Assembly: GCA_030636025.1 (NCBI GenBank)
Contig: DAOVXQ010000006.1
Span: forward strand, 1 to 39,569
Origin: an archaeon
GTDB taxonomy: Archaea > Nanobdellota > Nanobdellia > Pacearchaeales > GW2011-AR1
Length of the DNA stretch: 39,569 nt
Direction: 5' to 3'
Shown here: piece by piece, positions 1 through 6,986 of the stretch
How the letters are laid out: each line of letters opens with the position of its first letter
How positions within the stretch are numbered: the first letter of the stretch is position 1
Made by a program: the position numbers and the translations under genes
The notes under the pieces: model-generated
What the model was told of the DNA's origin: nothing
The model's database searches: none
What the model saw: only the letters and a program-made list of their open reading frames with translations

Positions 1-105
1 AGAGTAGGAAACTCTGTCTTCAATCTCACCAAGAAATTTTCCACAAAATGCTTGATAATTTCCTTGTATATAATCAATTTTTATTTTTACTTTCCCTTCG
101 TCCAT
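1..105 (-). CDS. Hypothetical protein, N-terminal part (cut by window edge)
   Basis: The reading frame runs from an ATG at 105-103 down to position 1 without a stop, giving 35 residues that begin MDEGKVKIKIDYIQG. A TATA-like stretch (CTTTAAAAAC on the minus strand, around 131-139) lies about 27-30 nt before the ATG. This is the leaderless arrangement seen for most genes here and supports the start. The fragment is too short to assign to a family. It is divergent from the gene at 474 and separated from it by a hairpin-rich spacer. Confidence 0.6.
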   Translation of the reverse strand, partial: MDEGKVKIKIDYIQGNYQAFCGKFLGEIEDRVSYS

Positions 106-229
106 TCTAATTTTCTTACCCCTTACATTGTTTTTAAAGATTATTAGTTTGAATTGTATAGCTTTGGGAGTGCCTTTTCAGTATCTGGGTGGGCGTAAAA
201 AAATCTTTGGAAATTGAAATGAACAACGG

Positions 230-405
230 GATTAAACAACCCGAAGGGCTCGAGTGGAACGAAGTGATCTCGAGAGTTTTTGCGTTAGCAAAAATTTGGG
301 AAAATCCTGTAAGGATTTTCTGTTTAAGTCTTGTTCTGTCTCCCAAACAAAATCTTTGATTTTGTGAGAATGCAATATGGCAAGGAAAATCTTTGATTTT
401 TCGCA
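230..405. repeat. Cluster of short perfect hairpins in a 368-bp gene-free spacer
   Basis: The gap 106-473 holds no convincing gene but is packed with small inverted repeats. A 7-bp stem TTTTTGC/GCAAAAA lies at 277-294, a 7-bp stem AAAATCC/GGATTTT at 301-319, an 8-bp stem ACAAAATC/GATTTTGT at 347-365, and a 6-bp stem AAAATC/GATTTT at 386-400. Two CTCGAG hexamers lie just before them, in 250-274. The 15-mer AAAATCTTTGATTTT occurs twice, in the third and fourth hairpins. The function is unknown; it could be a non-coding RNA, a stack of small palindromic elements or processing signals. Confidence 0.6.
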
Positions 406-429
406 GAGTTTCCTCAGACACAACCGAAA

Positions 430-468
430 GTTTTATAAATCTTAACTCAATAGTGGTATCATAGGAGA
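430..468 (+). promoter_or_regulatory. TATA box and ribosome binding site for the gene at 474
   Basis: A TATA-like sequence (GTTTTATAAAT) lies at 430-440. An AGGAGA ribosome-binding-like motif lies at 463-468, five bases before the ATG at 474. The presence of both suggests a short 5' leader, unlike the leaderless majority in this window. Confidence 0.5.
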
Positions 469-473
469 ATAGA

Positions 474-1274
474 ATGTTTAGAGATTCATTACAGAAAAGA
501 TTAAAGGAGATGGAAAAGACGGATCCATCTAGCAATTGCCATAGCCAAGGATTTCTAAAATCGCTTTCAGATCGTGCTTATTTTTTGGGAAGAGTAAGAC
601 AAGGAGATGTTGAAAGAATCCTGCAAAAAGAATCAATTTATGAATCAATTCCAGATTTGGATGGGAAGGTTTCTTATTTTGAAAAGTTTTTGGGATATGA
701 ACCATTGGGAGAAGAACCTAAGGACTGGTTACTCTCAACAGTAAAATATAGGGCTAGTCAAGGGCACCCTCAAAAAAAAGTACAAAATTGGGTAGACAGA
801 GCAAGAGGAGAAGCCTGTAAACTAAGTCAACAAATTGATTCCAGAGTATTTGAATTAATTGGTGAGATTTACCAACAGGGAATTCAAGAAAGAGGTCGTG
901 CATTAATGAATGAAGATATTGCCTATGTTGAAAACATGGCTAGAAAAGGTAAAGGATGGTGGACAAATTTAAGAGATCATGGTGTTCTTAATGAAGCTAT
1001 TGAAATAGCACAAGAAATAGGAGTAGATATTTCTGATAGAATTGATAAAATTAAAAAAGTATATTTCTCAGAAGGGGTTAAACATGCTCCAAAGAATATT
1101 CGGGAATGGATTGCTGAAACCAAGAAAAAAATACAAAAAGGTGAAGATCCATCAAGTTCATTTAGAATTGCCCAACATTATGCCCAAGATGCTGGTTTAG
1201 AATTTCAATATCAACTAGAAGTTGTAAAACATTTATCTAGTTATTACTGTGGAAGAGTAATTAAAACTGTTTGA
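474..1274 (+). CDS. Hypothetical helical protein
   Basis: An open frame of 266 residues starts at an ATG with an upstream AGGAGA and TATA box and ends in TGA. I do not recognise the family. The protein is charged and appears almost wholly helical, with alternating Lys/Glu segments and no signal peptide or membrane segment. There are no obvious catalytic motifs and only three cysteines (in NCHS, EACK and YYCG). It stands alone between a hairpin-rich spacer and a convergent MFS transporter gene. Its codon choice looks less biased toward TTG/GTT than the core genes of this window, which may indicate a different origin, but this was judged by eye. Confidence 0.75.
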   Translation: MFRDSLQKRLKEMEKTDPSSNCHSQGFLKSLSDRAYFLGRVRQGDVERILQKESIYESIPDLDGKVSYFEKFLGYEPLGEEPKDWLLSTVKYRASQGHPQKKVQNWVDRARGEACKLSQQIDSRVFELIGEIYQQGIQERGRALMNEDIAYVENMARKGKGWWTNLRDHGVLNEAIEIAQEIGVDISDRIDKIKKVYFSEGVKHAPKNIREWIAETKKKIQKGEDPSSSFRIAQHYAQDAGLEFQYQLEVVKHLSSYYCGRVIKTV

Positions 1275-1384
1275 CGAAGTCAAGACTATTTGTCCAAAGG
1301 ACTGTGGGCACTTTCTTTTTTCTGATTAGCCAGAATTCTGAATTTCATATAACAACCTCTAATTTTAATCTTCTACACAAAAAT

Positions 1385-2776
1385 TCACCTTCTCCCCCTC
1401 CGATGTGTTTTCCCAAACATTAATTCGTGAAAGTCTTCAAATACTCCTGTTAAAATGTGTTTTGGCATTAGATGTTTTAGTGCTTTTGAGCTGTCGAAGG
1501 TTTTCATGTGTCTTATTTCTTTGAATAAAGGGAGCATGATTAGTGAAACAGTTAGTCTTGCGAATGCTGAAATTAGGAAGATAAATAAAATTATGTCTAT
1601 GAAATTTATTGTCAGGACTTTTACGAGGATTGCTCCGATTGATGCCCCTAAGAAAATTCCGATTCCTTGCAATAGGTTGTAATATGAAACAGCGACGCCT
1701 CTTTTTTCAGGGGTTACTGAATCAAAGACGAAATTTCCTGCAGCTAAGTTGAATCCTGCCCATCCGACTCCTGCGATTAGTTGTGGCACGAGGATTAAGA
1801 AGATTGGGGATTCTGAGATGAGCCATAATAGTGGGAAAATTGAGATTAGGATTGATGTGATTTTCATGACTTGGTAGTTGCCGTATTTGTCTGCGAATTT
1901 GCCCCAGAGTTTTATTGTTAGGATTGAGAACAGGGTTACTGAAAGGATTACTGCCATGAAAGTTACATAACTAAATCCGAGATTTCTTAGCAAGTAAACT
2001 GCAAAGAAAGGACTTGCAATCATTGCTGCGAAACTTATGAGGGCTTTGAAGATTGCGAATTTGCCAAAGTTGTTTGAGGGGGCTTTTTTAATGAATTCAA
2101 AAAAACTAAAGTAATATCCTTTTTTTAATTTTAATTTTGGTTCGTAGTGTTTGTTTAAATAAACTCTTGAAAAAAATCTTGCAATCATTGCCAGGGTGAA
2201 TAAGATTGTAAATCCGATTATTGTCCATTTGTTTTTTTTGAAAAAGTCTAAGAAGAATGCTGCGAGGAGGGTGAATATTAGGGCGATTGCACCGTGGATG
2301 TAAGTTCTTTTTGCAAACCATCTGCCCCTGTGTTTTTCATCTACTAAATCTCCTATTAATGAAAACCATGCAGGACCTGCAATGTTTGCTATTGCAACTT
2401 TTGCTGAAAAGAAAATTAAAAGCAGGAATGGAATTGCAGAGGTTATTATTCCTTTGTAAAATAAAATAGTTAAAAGAATTAATGGAATCCATAATAGGAT
2501 TTCGATTAGGACGAATTTTGAGATTATTTTTTTCCTTGAATGTTTTTCCATTAATCTTGGACTGAATGTTTGGCTTAGCGGGCCCAAAAGTCCGGGGATA
2601 GAACTTAACATTGCGATTAAAGAATTACTTGCATTTATTGCAACCGCGAACGGAACAATATAAGAATTTCCAAGCGAGTTTTTGATTGTTGCAAAAGCCC
2701 CGTCGATTATACTGTATTTTCTGGACTTTCTTTTAAGCCGATTAATTCTGTCTAATTCTTTTTTTGATGTTTTCAT
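1385..2776 (-). CDS. MFS transporter
   Basis: This 463-residue protein is very hydrophobic, with about 12 predicted membrane segments and a basic N-terminus (KTSKKELDRINRLKRKSRK). The loop after the second helix carries MEKHSRKK, corresponding to the conserved basic cytoplasmic loop of the major facilitator superfamily. A second charged loop, DLVDEKHRGRWFAKR, follows the central helices. The length is typical of MFS proteins. The substrate cannot be told. It resembles the Bcr/multidrug-like MFS group of uncultivated archaea only in general layout. The gene is single, convergent with 474-1274, and its 5' side faces the structured repeat at 2906. Confidence 0.85.
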   Translation of the reverse strand: MKTSKKELDRINRLKRKSRKYSIIDGAFATIKNSLGNSYIVPFAVAINASNSLIAMLSSIPGLLGPLSQTFSPRLMEKHSRKKIISKFVLIEILLWIPLILLTILFYKGIITSAIPFLLLIFFSAKVAIANIAGPAWFSLIGDLVDEKHRGRWFAKRTYIHGAIALIFTLLAAFFLDFFKKNKWTIIGFTILFTLAMIARFFSRVYLNKHYEPKLKLKKGYYFSFFEFIKKAPSNNFGKFAIFKALISFAAMIASPFFAVYLLRNLGFSYVTFMAVILSVTLFSILTIKLWGKFADKYGNYQVMKITSILISIFPLLWLISESPIFLILVPQLIAGVGWAGFNLAAGNFVFDSVTPEKRGVAVSYYNLLQGIGIFLGASIGAILVKVLTINFIDIILFIFLISAFARLTVSLIMLPLFKEIRHMKTFDSSKALKHLMPKHILTGVFEDFHELMFGKTHRRGRR

Positions 2777-2905
2777 CTGTCCCTCTTTTATGATATTAGA
2801 AATTTTAGATTAATAAATATTGTGTATGATGTTTTTGAAAAGCTACATAACAAGGAGACATCGGTCCTAGTTCAATTTTAACAAAAAATTAGTTTTATAT
2901 TCAAT

Positions 2906-3043
2906 GAAATTTTTGGAAGTTTTACTAACCAAAAATTTCTTTTTATTTATATCTTATTCTTTCTAATCACTCATCTGTAAAAATAATTAGTATTATCTGA
3001 TTTTGAGAAAAGAATAAACTTAGGTTGGCGAAGCCTTAAGTTT
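2906..3043 (+). ncRNA. Structured two-hairpin element, copy 1
   Basis: An 11-bp perfect helix (GAAATTTTTGG at 2906-2916 with CCAAAAATTTC at 2929-2939) is followed by a T-rich TATA-like stretch and a 47-nt block (2936-2982) identical to 31418-31464. A second hairpin at 3016-3043 has an outer helix AAACTTA/TAAGTTT and an inner GGC-GAA-GCC. The other copy keeps both helices with different bases. The element is non-coding and lies between a divergent MFS gene and the gene at 3146. It may be an RNA gene or a small mobile element. The plus strand is chosen because a TATA-like TTTATATC lies before the conserved tail. Confidence 0.6.
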
Positions 3044-3100
3044 GATGTGTAAGTAAGTTTTTTTAAGTAAGACCTATGTCAAGTGGTCGCACAAGGTATT

Positions 3101-3124
3101 TTGAAATACCAAGGTTTATATATT
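3101..3124 (+). promoter_or_regulatory. Hairpin and TATA box before the gene at 3146
   Basis: GGTATTTTGAAATACC forms a perfect inverted repeat directly before GGTTTATATATTTG, a strong archaeal TATA box centred about 27 nt before the ATG at 3146. The palindrome could be an operator or the end of the element upstream. Confidence 0.5.
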
Positions 3125-3145
3125 TGAAATTTTTTAGTGTTTAGA

Positions 3146-3418
3146 ATGAAAAAAGATAAAAAGAAAATTGTGGAGAAAGAAGTGAAAGAGGCAAAGAGAG
3201 CTGTGAAAAAGGCAAAGAAAGAAATTCGGGAGGCAGAGCAAATAACTTGTGGTGCGCAGAAAGAGGTTGTTGAGGCTGCAGAGGTTACAGAGGGAAAACA
3301 GAAAAAGAAATTTGTTGGGGCTGCGAGGGATTTGGAAAAGGCGGTTCATTCTGCGGGGGAATCTTGCGAGGCAACAGAAGAAGCAGAGTTTAAAATAAAA
3401 TCTTCTAAAAATAAGTGA
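3146..3418 (+). CDS. Small Lys/Glu-rich coiled-coil protein
   Basis: The protein has 90 residues from the ATG at 3146. A GTG at 3137 would add three residues, but the ATG sits at the right distance from the TATA box at 3113-3124 for a leaderless message. The sequence is a run of charged heptad-like segments rich in Lys, Glu and Ala (KEVKEAKRAVKKAKKEIREA) and probably folds as one long helix or coiled coil. Two cysteines lie in ITCGAQ and ESCEAT. There is no membrane segment. The family is not recognised. A nucleic-acid-associated or structural role would be compatible with the charge pattern, but nothing shows it. Confidence 0.7.
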   Translation: MKKDKKKIVEKEVKEAKRAVKKAKKEIREAEQITCGAQKEVVEAAEVTEGKQKKKFVGAARDLEKAVHSAGESCEATEEAEFKIKSSKNK

Positions 3419-3471
3419 TTTATATTGTTTAGTGCAGTAATTAATTTAAAGGTTATTGCGACAGGTTTTTT

Positions 3472-3903
3472 ATGGCAACAAATAATAAAATAATTTGGGA
3501 CAAACATTTTTATCTTGGGGATGAGTGGAAAGCGGGGTTGGTTAATCCTTTTAATAATTGTTTAAATCAGGATTTGTAGGAATCTAATTATGATTCGCTT
3601 TTGTCTTTTTATTTTGCAATTGTTAATTGTCATCATCGGGGTAAGAAGACATATAAAAATAGATTAAGGGATTATATGTTTTCTCAGGCAGAGAGGGTTG
3701 TTGAAGATGAAATTCTTAAGGAATCTGAACATTGTGTTTTTTATAGGGTTAGTGTTGCGAAAAAAGTTGCGTTTGATGAATTTGTAATGAAATATCTTTA
3801 TAAAGGGGAGTGGGAGAGAGATGAAACCCTTTATTCAAAGAAAGCTGTTGCGATAAATAATTTAATTGATAAAATTGAAAGTTCTTTTAGTCAAAAAGTT
3901 TAA
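3472..3903 (+). pseudogene. Hypothetical protein interrupted by one in-frame TAG
   Basis: The frame opens at ATG 3472, about 25 nt after a TATA-like TTAATTTAAAGG, and reads 35 residues (start MATNNKIIWDKHFYLG) to TAG at 3577-3579. It then continues in the same frame without a shift for 107 more residues to TAA at 3901. The downstream part (YFAIVNCHHRGKKTYKNRLRDY) has no good start of its own: the nearest in-frame candidate is a TTG at 3601 with no promoter or ribosome binding site. The simplest view is one 143-codon gene broken by a nonsense change. Sequencing error or readthrough are alternatives. The family is unknown. Confidence 0.6.
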
Positions 3904-3927
3904 TAACTTCTTGTTTTTGTATTTTCT

Positions 3928-5340
3928 ATGGTTAAGAAAAAATATTATGTTACGACTGCGATAGATTATGTAAATGCAGAGCCACATGTTGGACATGGGT
4001 TTGAGAAAGTTTTAGCTGATGCTTTGGTGAGATGGAAAAAATTGAATGGGGAAAATGTTTGGTTTTTGACAGGGACTGATGAAAATGCTCAGAAAAATGC
4101 CCAGGTTGCGAAGGAAAAAGGGATTGACCCGCAGAAATTTGTAAATAAAAATTCTAAAATTTTTATTAAATTATGTGAAAAACTTAATGTTAATTATGAT
4201 AGGTTTATTAGGACGACTGAAAAAGAACATAAGAAAAATGCCCGGGAGATTTTTAAGAAAGTTTATGATAATGGGGAGATTTACAAGGGGAAATATGAGG
4301 GGTTGTATTGTGTTGGTTGTGAGGAATATAAAACAGAGAGGGATTTGATTGATGGGAAATGTCCTGAGCATAATAAGGAACCTGATTTGATTTCTGAGGA
4401 TGCGTATTTTTTTAAATTAAGTAAATATAAAAATAAGTTGATTAAATTTGTTGATAGTTATGTTGTTCCGAAATCAAGGAAAAATGAAATTTTGAGTCGG
4501 TTGAAAAATGAAGAGTTGAGGGATTTGTGTGTTTCGAGAACTAATCTTGACTGGGGGATTGATTCTCCTATCGACGATAAATTTAAAATTTATGTTTGGT
4601 TTGATGCATTGATAAATTATATTTCTGGAGCAGATGGAAATTGGCCTGCAGATGTTCATGTTGTTGGGAAAGGAATTAATTGGTTTCATTCTGTGATTTG
4701 GCCTGCAATATTAATGTCTGTAGGATTTGAATTACCTAAAAAACTTTTGGTTCATGGGTATTTGAATTTAGGCGGAAATAAAATTAGTAAAAGTTTAGGG
4801 AATACAATAAATCCAATAGTGCTTGTTGATAAATATGGGGCAGATTCTGTTAGGTATTCTTTGTTGAAATGTTCTGTTTTTGAGGACTCTGATTATTCAG
4901 AAGAGATTTTAATTGAAAGAAATAATAATGAACTTGCAAATAAGTTGGGTAATTTGGTTTCTCGAGTTGCAGGTTTGGTTGAAAAGAATGGTTTAGAGAA
5001 GTGTGAGAATAAATTACTTAAGAAATTGAAGCTGAAAAATATTCAGAAATTTTTTGAGAGTTATGAGTTGGATAAAGCTTTGAATGAGATTTTTGCTTTT
5101 ATTGATAAGTGCAATGAGTATGTTCAGAAGAAAAAGCCGTGGGAGACAAAAGATAGGAAGGTTCTTTATGAGTTGGTTGATTCGATTAAGGTGATTGGGA
5201 TTTTGCTTTGGCCGTTTATTCCTTTTACTTCTGAGAAAATTGCTGAGCAGTTTGGATTTGAAATCAAGTTCAAGGAGATTGGGCGAGGAATTAAGGTTAA
5301 GAAGATTAAGAAGGGGGAGATTTTGTTTAAGAAAATTTAA
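3928..5340 (+). CDS. metG: Methionyl-tRNA synthetase, catalytic and anticodon-binding part
   Basis: A class Ia synthetase that charges tRNA-Met. The protein has 470 residues. The ATP-binding HIGH signature appears as HVGH at 20-23 and the KMSKS loop as KISKS at 285-289. The methionine-pocket region is visible as VWFDALINYISG. A single zinc knuckle of the CxxC type (CVGC followed by CPEH) sits in the connective peptide. The protein ends soon after the helical anticodon-binding domain and lacks the C-terminal OB-fold, which is encoded separately at 6189-6524 on the other strand. The 3' end overlaps the convergent regulator at 5337 by 4 nt. Confidence 0.95.
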   Translation: MVKKKYYVTTAIDYVNAEPHVGHGFEKVLADALVRWKKLNGENVWFLTGTDENAQKNAQVAKEKGIDPQKFVNKNSKIFIKLCEKLNVNYDRFIRTTEKEHKKNAREIFKKVYDNGEIYKGKYEGLYCVGCEEYKTERDLIDGKCPEHNKEPDLISEDAYFFKLSKYKNKLIKFVDSYVVPKSRKNEILSRLKNEELRDLCVSRTNLDWGIDSPIDDKFKIYVWFDALINYISGADGNWPADVHVVGKGINWFHSVIWPAILMSVGFELPKKLLVHGYLNLGGNKISKSLGNTINPIVLVDKYGADSVRYSLLKCSVFEDSDYSEEILIERNNNELANKLGNLVSRVAGLVEKNGLEKCENKLLKKLKLKNIQKFFESYELDKALNEIFAFIDKCNEYVQKKKPWETKDRKVLYELVDSIKVIGILLWPFIPFTSEKIAEQFGFEIKFKEIGRGIKVKKIKKGEILFKKI

Positions 5341-5669
5341 ACAGTAATTTTCTTATGATTTGTTGAAAGAATTTTTTCTGTTTCAAGTTTTGTTAATTCT
5401 TCATCTAATTTTATTAATTTTTGAACTGCAGGATTTTCAGTATTTAATTTGAATAATCTTGCATTTCCTATTTCTCTGGTTGGTTTAATTATCTTTTTTT
5501 CTAAAAGTCTTTTGAAAACAACTGAGAAAGCACTCCATCCAACTTCTGAATTTTTTGCTATTTCAGTCATGCTGTAATCAAAATCCTCTCCTTGTATTAA
5601 AAAATCCAACACTTTAATCATGGGAGAATTGCCGAAATATTCTATAAAAATGCTTTTTTCTTGTTTCAT
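5337..5669 (-). CDS. Winged-helix transcriptional regulator
   Basis: This 110-residue protein has a clear winged-helix pattern: MIKVLDFLIQGEDFDYSMT, then the recognition-helix region EIAKNSEVGWSAFSVVFKRL, then a wing with KIIKPTREIGNARLFKLN. It ends in a helical tail that could be a dimerisation region. It belongs to the broad archaeal ArsR/MarR-like wHTH group, and the closer subfamily cannot be decided. The gene converges with metG, overlapping its last 4 nt, and its promoter side faces the broken gene at 5761. It is probably a DNA-binding regulator of an unknown target. Confidence 0.8.
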   Translation of the reverse strand: MKQEKSIFIEYFGNSPMIKVLDFLIQGEDFDYSMTEIAKNSEVGWSAFSVVFKRLLEKKIIKPTREIGNARLFKLNTENPAVQKLIKLDEELTKLETEKILSTNHKKITV

Positions 5670-5760
5670 GTTATTATTTAATTTTTTATATTTTTAAGTC
5701 TTTCTTGATAAATATATTCTAAATACAAAAGTTAATAAACTAATTTTTTAAGAAGATTTT

Positions 5761-6209
5761 ATGGATGACCAAAGAATAAAACCAGACAGAAGAAAAAGAT
5801 ATAATCCGTTTTTTATAGGGCGTTTAAAAGAAAGGAAGAGAGAAGGAAGATTAAAAGAAGAGGGCTTTTTGATAGAAATTCTGAAAATTTAGAGAGATTT
5901 TGTAACTTGGCCTGCCCAGAATATTTCAGTGAAATGCCTGAAAGGAGTAAATATATTCTTGTTAAATTTTTTACAAGTATTTTTCAGATTGATTTATTAG
6001 ATTATTCTCAGAAAATAGAAGGTTTTGATTCAGGCAAGTTTGGGATTTTAGAAAGTGAGATTCCTGAGACAGATGATTCTATGGAGTATAAAAGAAAGGC
6101 AAGTGGTTTAATTGAAAAAACTGTTGGGATAAAAATTCCTGTGTCAGATATTTTGTCTTCAAGGGTTTATGAGGGGTTTGTTGATAGATTAACTAACTTT
6201 GGCACCTAA
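5761..6209 (+). pseudogene. Hypothetical protein with a probable frameshift in a T5 run
   Basis: ATG 5761 opens a 43-residue frame (MDDQRIKPDRRKRYNPFFIG) that ends in TAG at 5890-5892. A second frame, open from 5805 to 6209, has no ATG near its beginning and encodes FDRNSENLERFCNLACPEYF and onward to NFGT. Adding one T to the five-T run at 5866-5870 joins the two into a continuous protein of about 149 residues. This suggests a frameshift in the gene or a homopolymer error in the assembly. The N-terminal part is very basic. The family is not recognised. The end overlaps the convergent MetRS-beta gene by 21 nt. Confidence 0.55.
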
Positions 6210-6524
6210 TGCGATTGCACCATCGGGTTGGATTATTTTGATTTCAGAATGGTCTTCATTTACTGCAGCCAAAATCATTCCGTGAGATTCAATGCCCTTT
6301 ATTGTTTTTGGCTCTAAGTTCATTAAAATAATGCATCTTTTTCCTTCTAATTCTTCTTTATTATAATTTTGTTTAAAGCCCCCGACAAGTGTTCTTGTTT
6401 CTGTTCCCAAATCTACTTTTAGTTTGTAAATTTTATTTGCCCCTTCAATGTCTTCAACTTCTAAAATTTCACCTGCTCGCAGGTCGAGATTTGTCCATTC
6501 ATCAAACGTTATGTTGGTTTCCAT
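6189..6524 (-). CDS. MetRS C-terminal tRNA-binding domain (EMAP-II/Trbp111-like OB fold)
   Basis: The protein has 111 residues matching the stand-alone tRNA-binding OB-fold of MetRS beta subunits. The family pattern is easily read: FDEWTNLDLRAGEILEVEDI, then KIYKLKVDLGTETRTLVGGF, then RCIILMNLEPKTIKGIESHG and a final PDGAIALGAKV. In many bacteria and archaea this domain is fused to the end of MetRS or acts as a dimeric partner that raises tRNA affinity. Here the catalytic gene lies about 0.85 kb away on the other strand, so the two are unlikely to share a transcript. It probably acts in trans with MetRS. Confidence 0.9.
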   Translation of the reverse strand: METNITFDEWTNLDLRAGEILEVEDIEGANKIYKLKVDLGTETRTLVGGFKQNYNKEELEGKRCIILMNLEPKTIKGIESHGMILAAVNEDHSEIKIIQPDGAIALGAKVS

Positions 6525-6566
6525 GTTTTGAGAAAGAAGTTTGGGTTTTTAAGGTTTGTTGGGCGT

Positions 6567-6592
6567 TTTTTTAGGATAATTAAGTTTTTAAA
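6567..6592 (+). promoter_or_regulatory. Duplicated promoter, copy 1
   Basis: A 26-bp block (six T, then AGGATAATTAAGTTTTTAAA) is identical to 6940-6965. Both end exactly 21 nt before an ATG followed by the same codons (MGKN). The TTTTTAAA part is at the right distance to be the TATA box of a leaderless message. Confidence 0.65.
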
Positions 6593-6613
6593 CATCAATT
6601 CATAAAAAAATTT

Positions 6614-6904
6614 ATGGGAAAAAATATGAATGAGTTAGATTTGGGATTGCTTCGAATTTTATCTGGTTCTGTTGGAACTGGTTGTTGGTTTGATGATGGG
6701 GCTTTATGGGGGGAGGGTTGTGGCGGAAGATATGTTGTAACTGAAGATAGACAGATTATTATTGATCATAAGGATTCTTCTAAAAATTACAGTGTTAATG
6801 ATGAAGGTCATATTTTGGATTCTAAGGGGATTGATACTGGATATTATTTTGATGATTTACTTTTTGTATATGGGCCTAAACCAAAAGTCCCTTGGGCAGA
6901 TTAA
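6614..6904 (+). CDS. Hypothetical small acidic protein
   Basis: The protein has 96 residues starting at ATG 6614 behind the duplicated promoter at 6567. It is rich in Gly, Asp and aromatic residues, with paired tryptophans in GCWFDDGALWGEGCGG and a later strand-rich part (RQIIIDHKDSSKNYSVNDE). It ends in VYGPKPKVPWAD. It has no signal peptide or membrane span and is probably a small beta-rich cytosolic protein. The family is not recognised. A short frame at 7695-7739 resembles its C-terminus, suggesting that a second copy of this gene once stood downstream. Confidence 0.7.
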   Translation: MGKNMNELDLGLLRILSGSVGTGCWFDDGALWGEGCGGRYVVTEDRQIIIDHKDSSKNYSVNDEGHILDSKGIDTGYYFDDLLFVYGPKPKVPWAD

Positions 6905-6939
6905 TTATTTAAAAATAAAATTTAAAATGGTTTGTGTTA

Positions 6940-6965
6940 TTTTTTAGGATAATTAAGTTTTTAAA
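6940..6965 (+). promoter_or_regulatory. Duplicated promoter, copy 2
   Basis: This block is identical to 6567-6592 over 26 bp and has the same 21-nt spacing to the ATG of the receiver-domain gene at 6987. It predicts that the two genes are expressed under the same conditions. Confidence 0.65.
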
Positions 6966-6986
6966 GGCAATTATTATGCTTTAGAT

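Noticed and set aside
230..405. A CRISPR array
   Set aside because: The hairpins differ in sequence and spacing. There are no regular spacers and no cas genes in the window.
134..535. A 133-codon minus-strand frame across the hairpin cluster
   Set aside because: It is antisense to the start and promoter of the gene at 474, is composed of hairpin repeats when translated, and has no promoter at its own start.
3472..3903. Reading the TAG at 3577 as pyrrolysine or another amino acid
   Set aside because: TAG ends rpo11, radB and the TudS-like gene normally. No pyrrolysine gene is in the window, and one isolated case does not support recoding.
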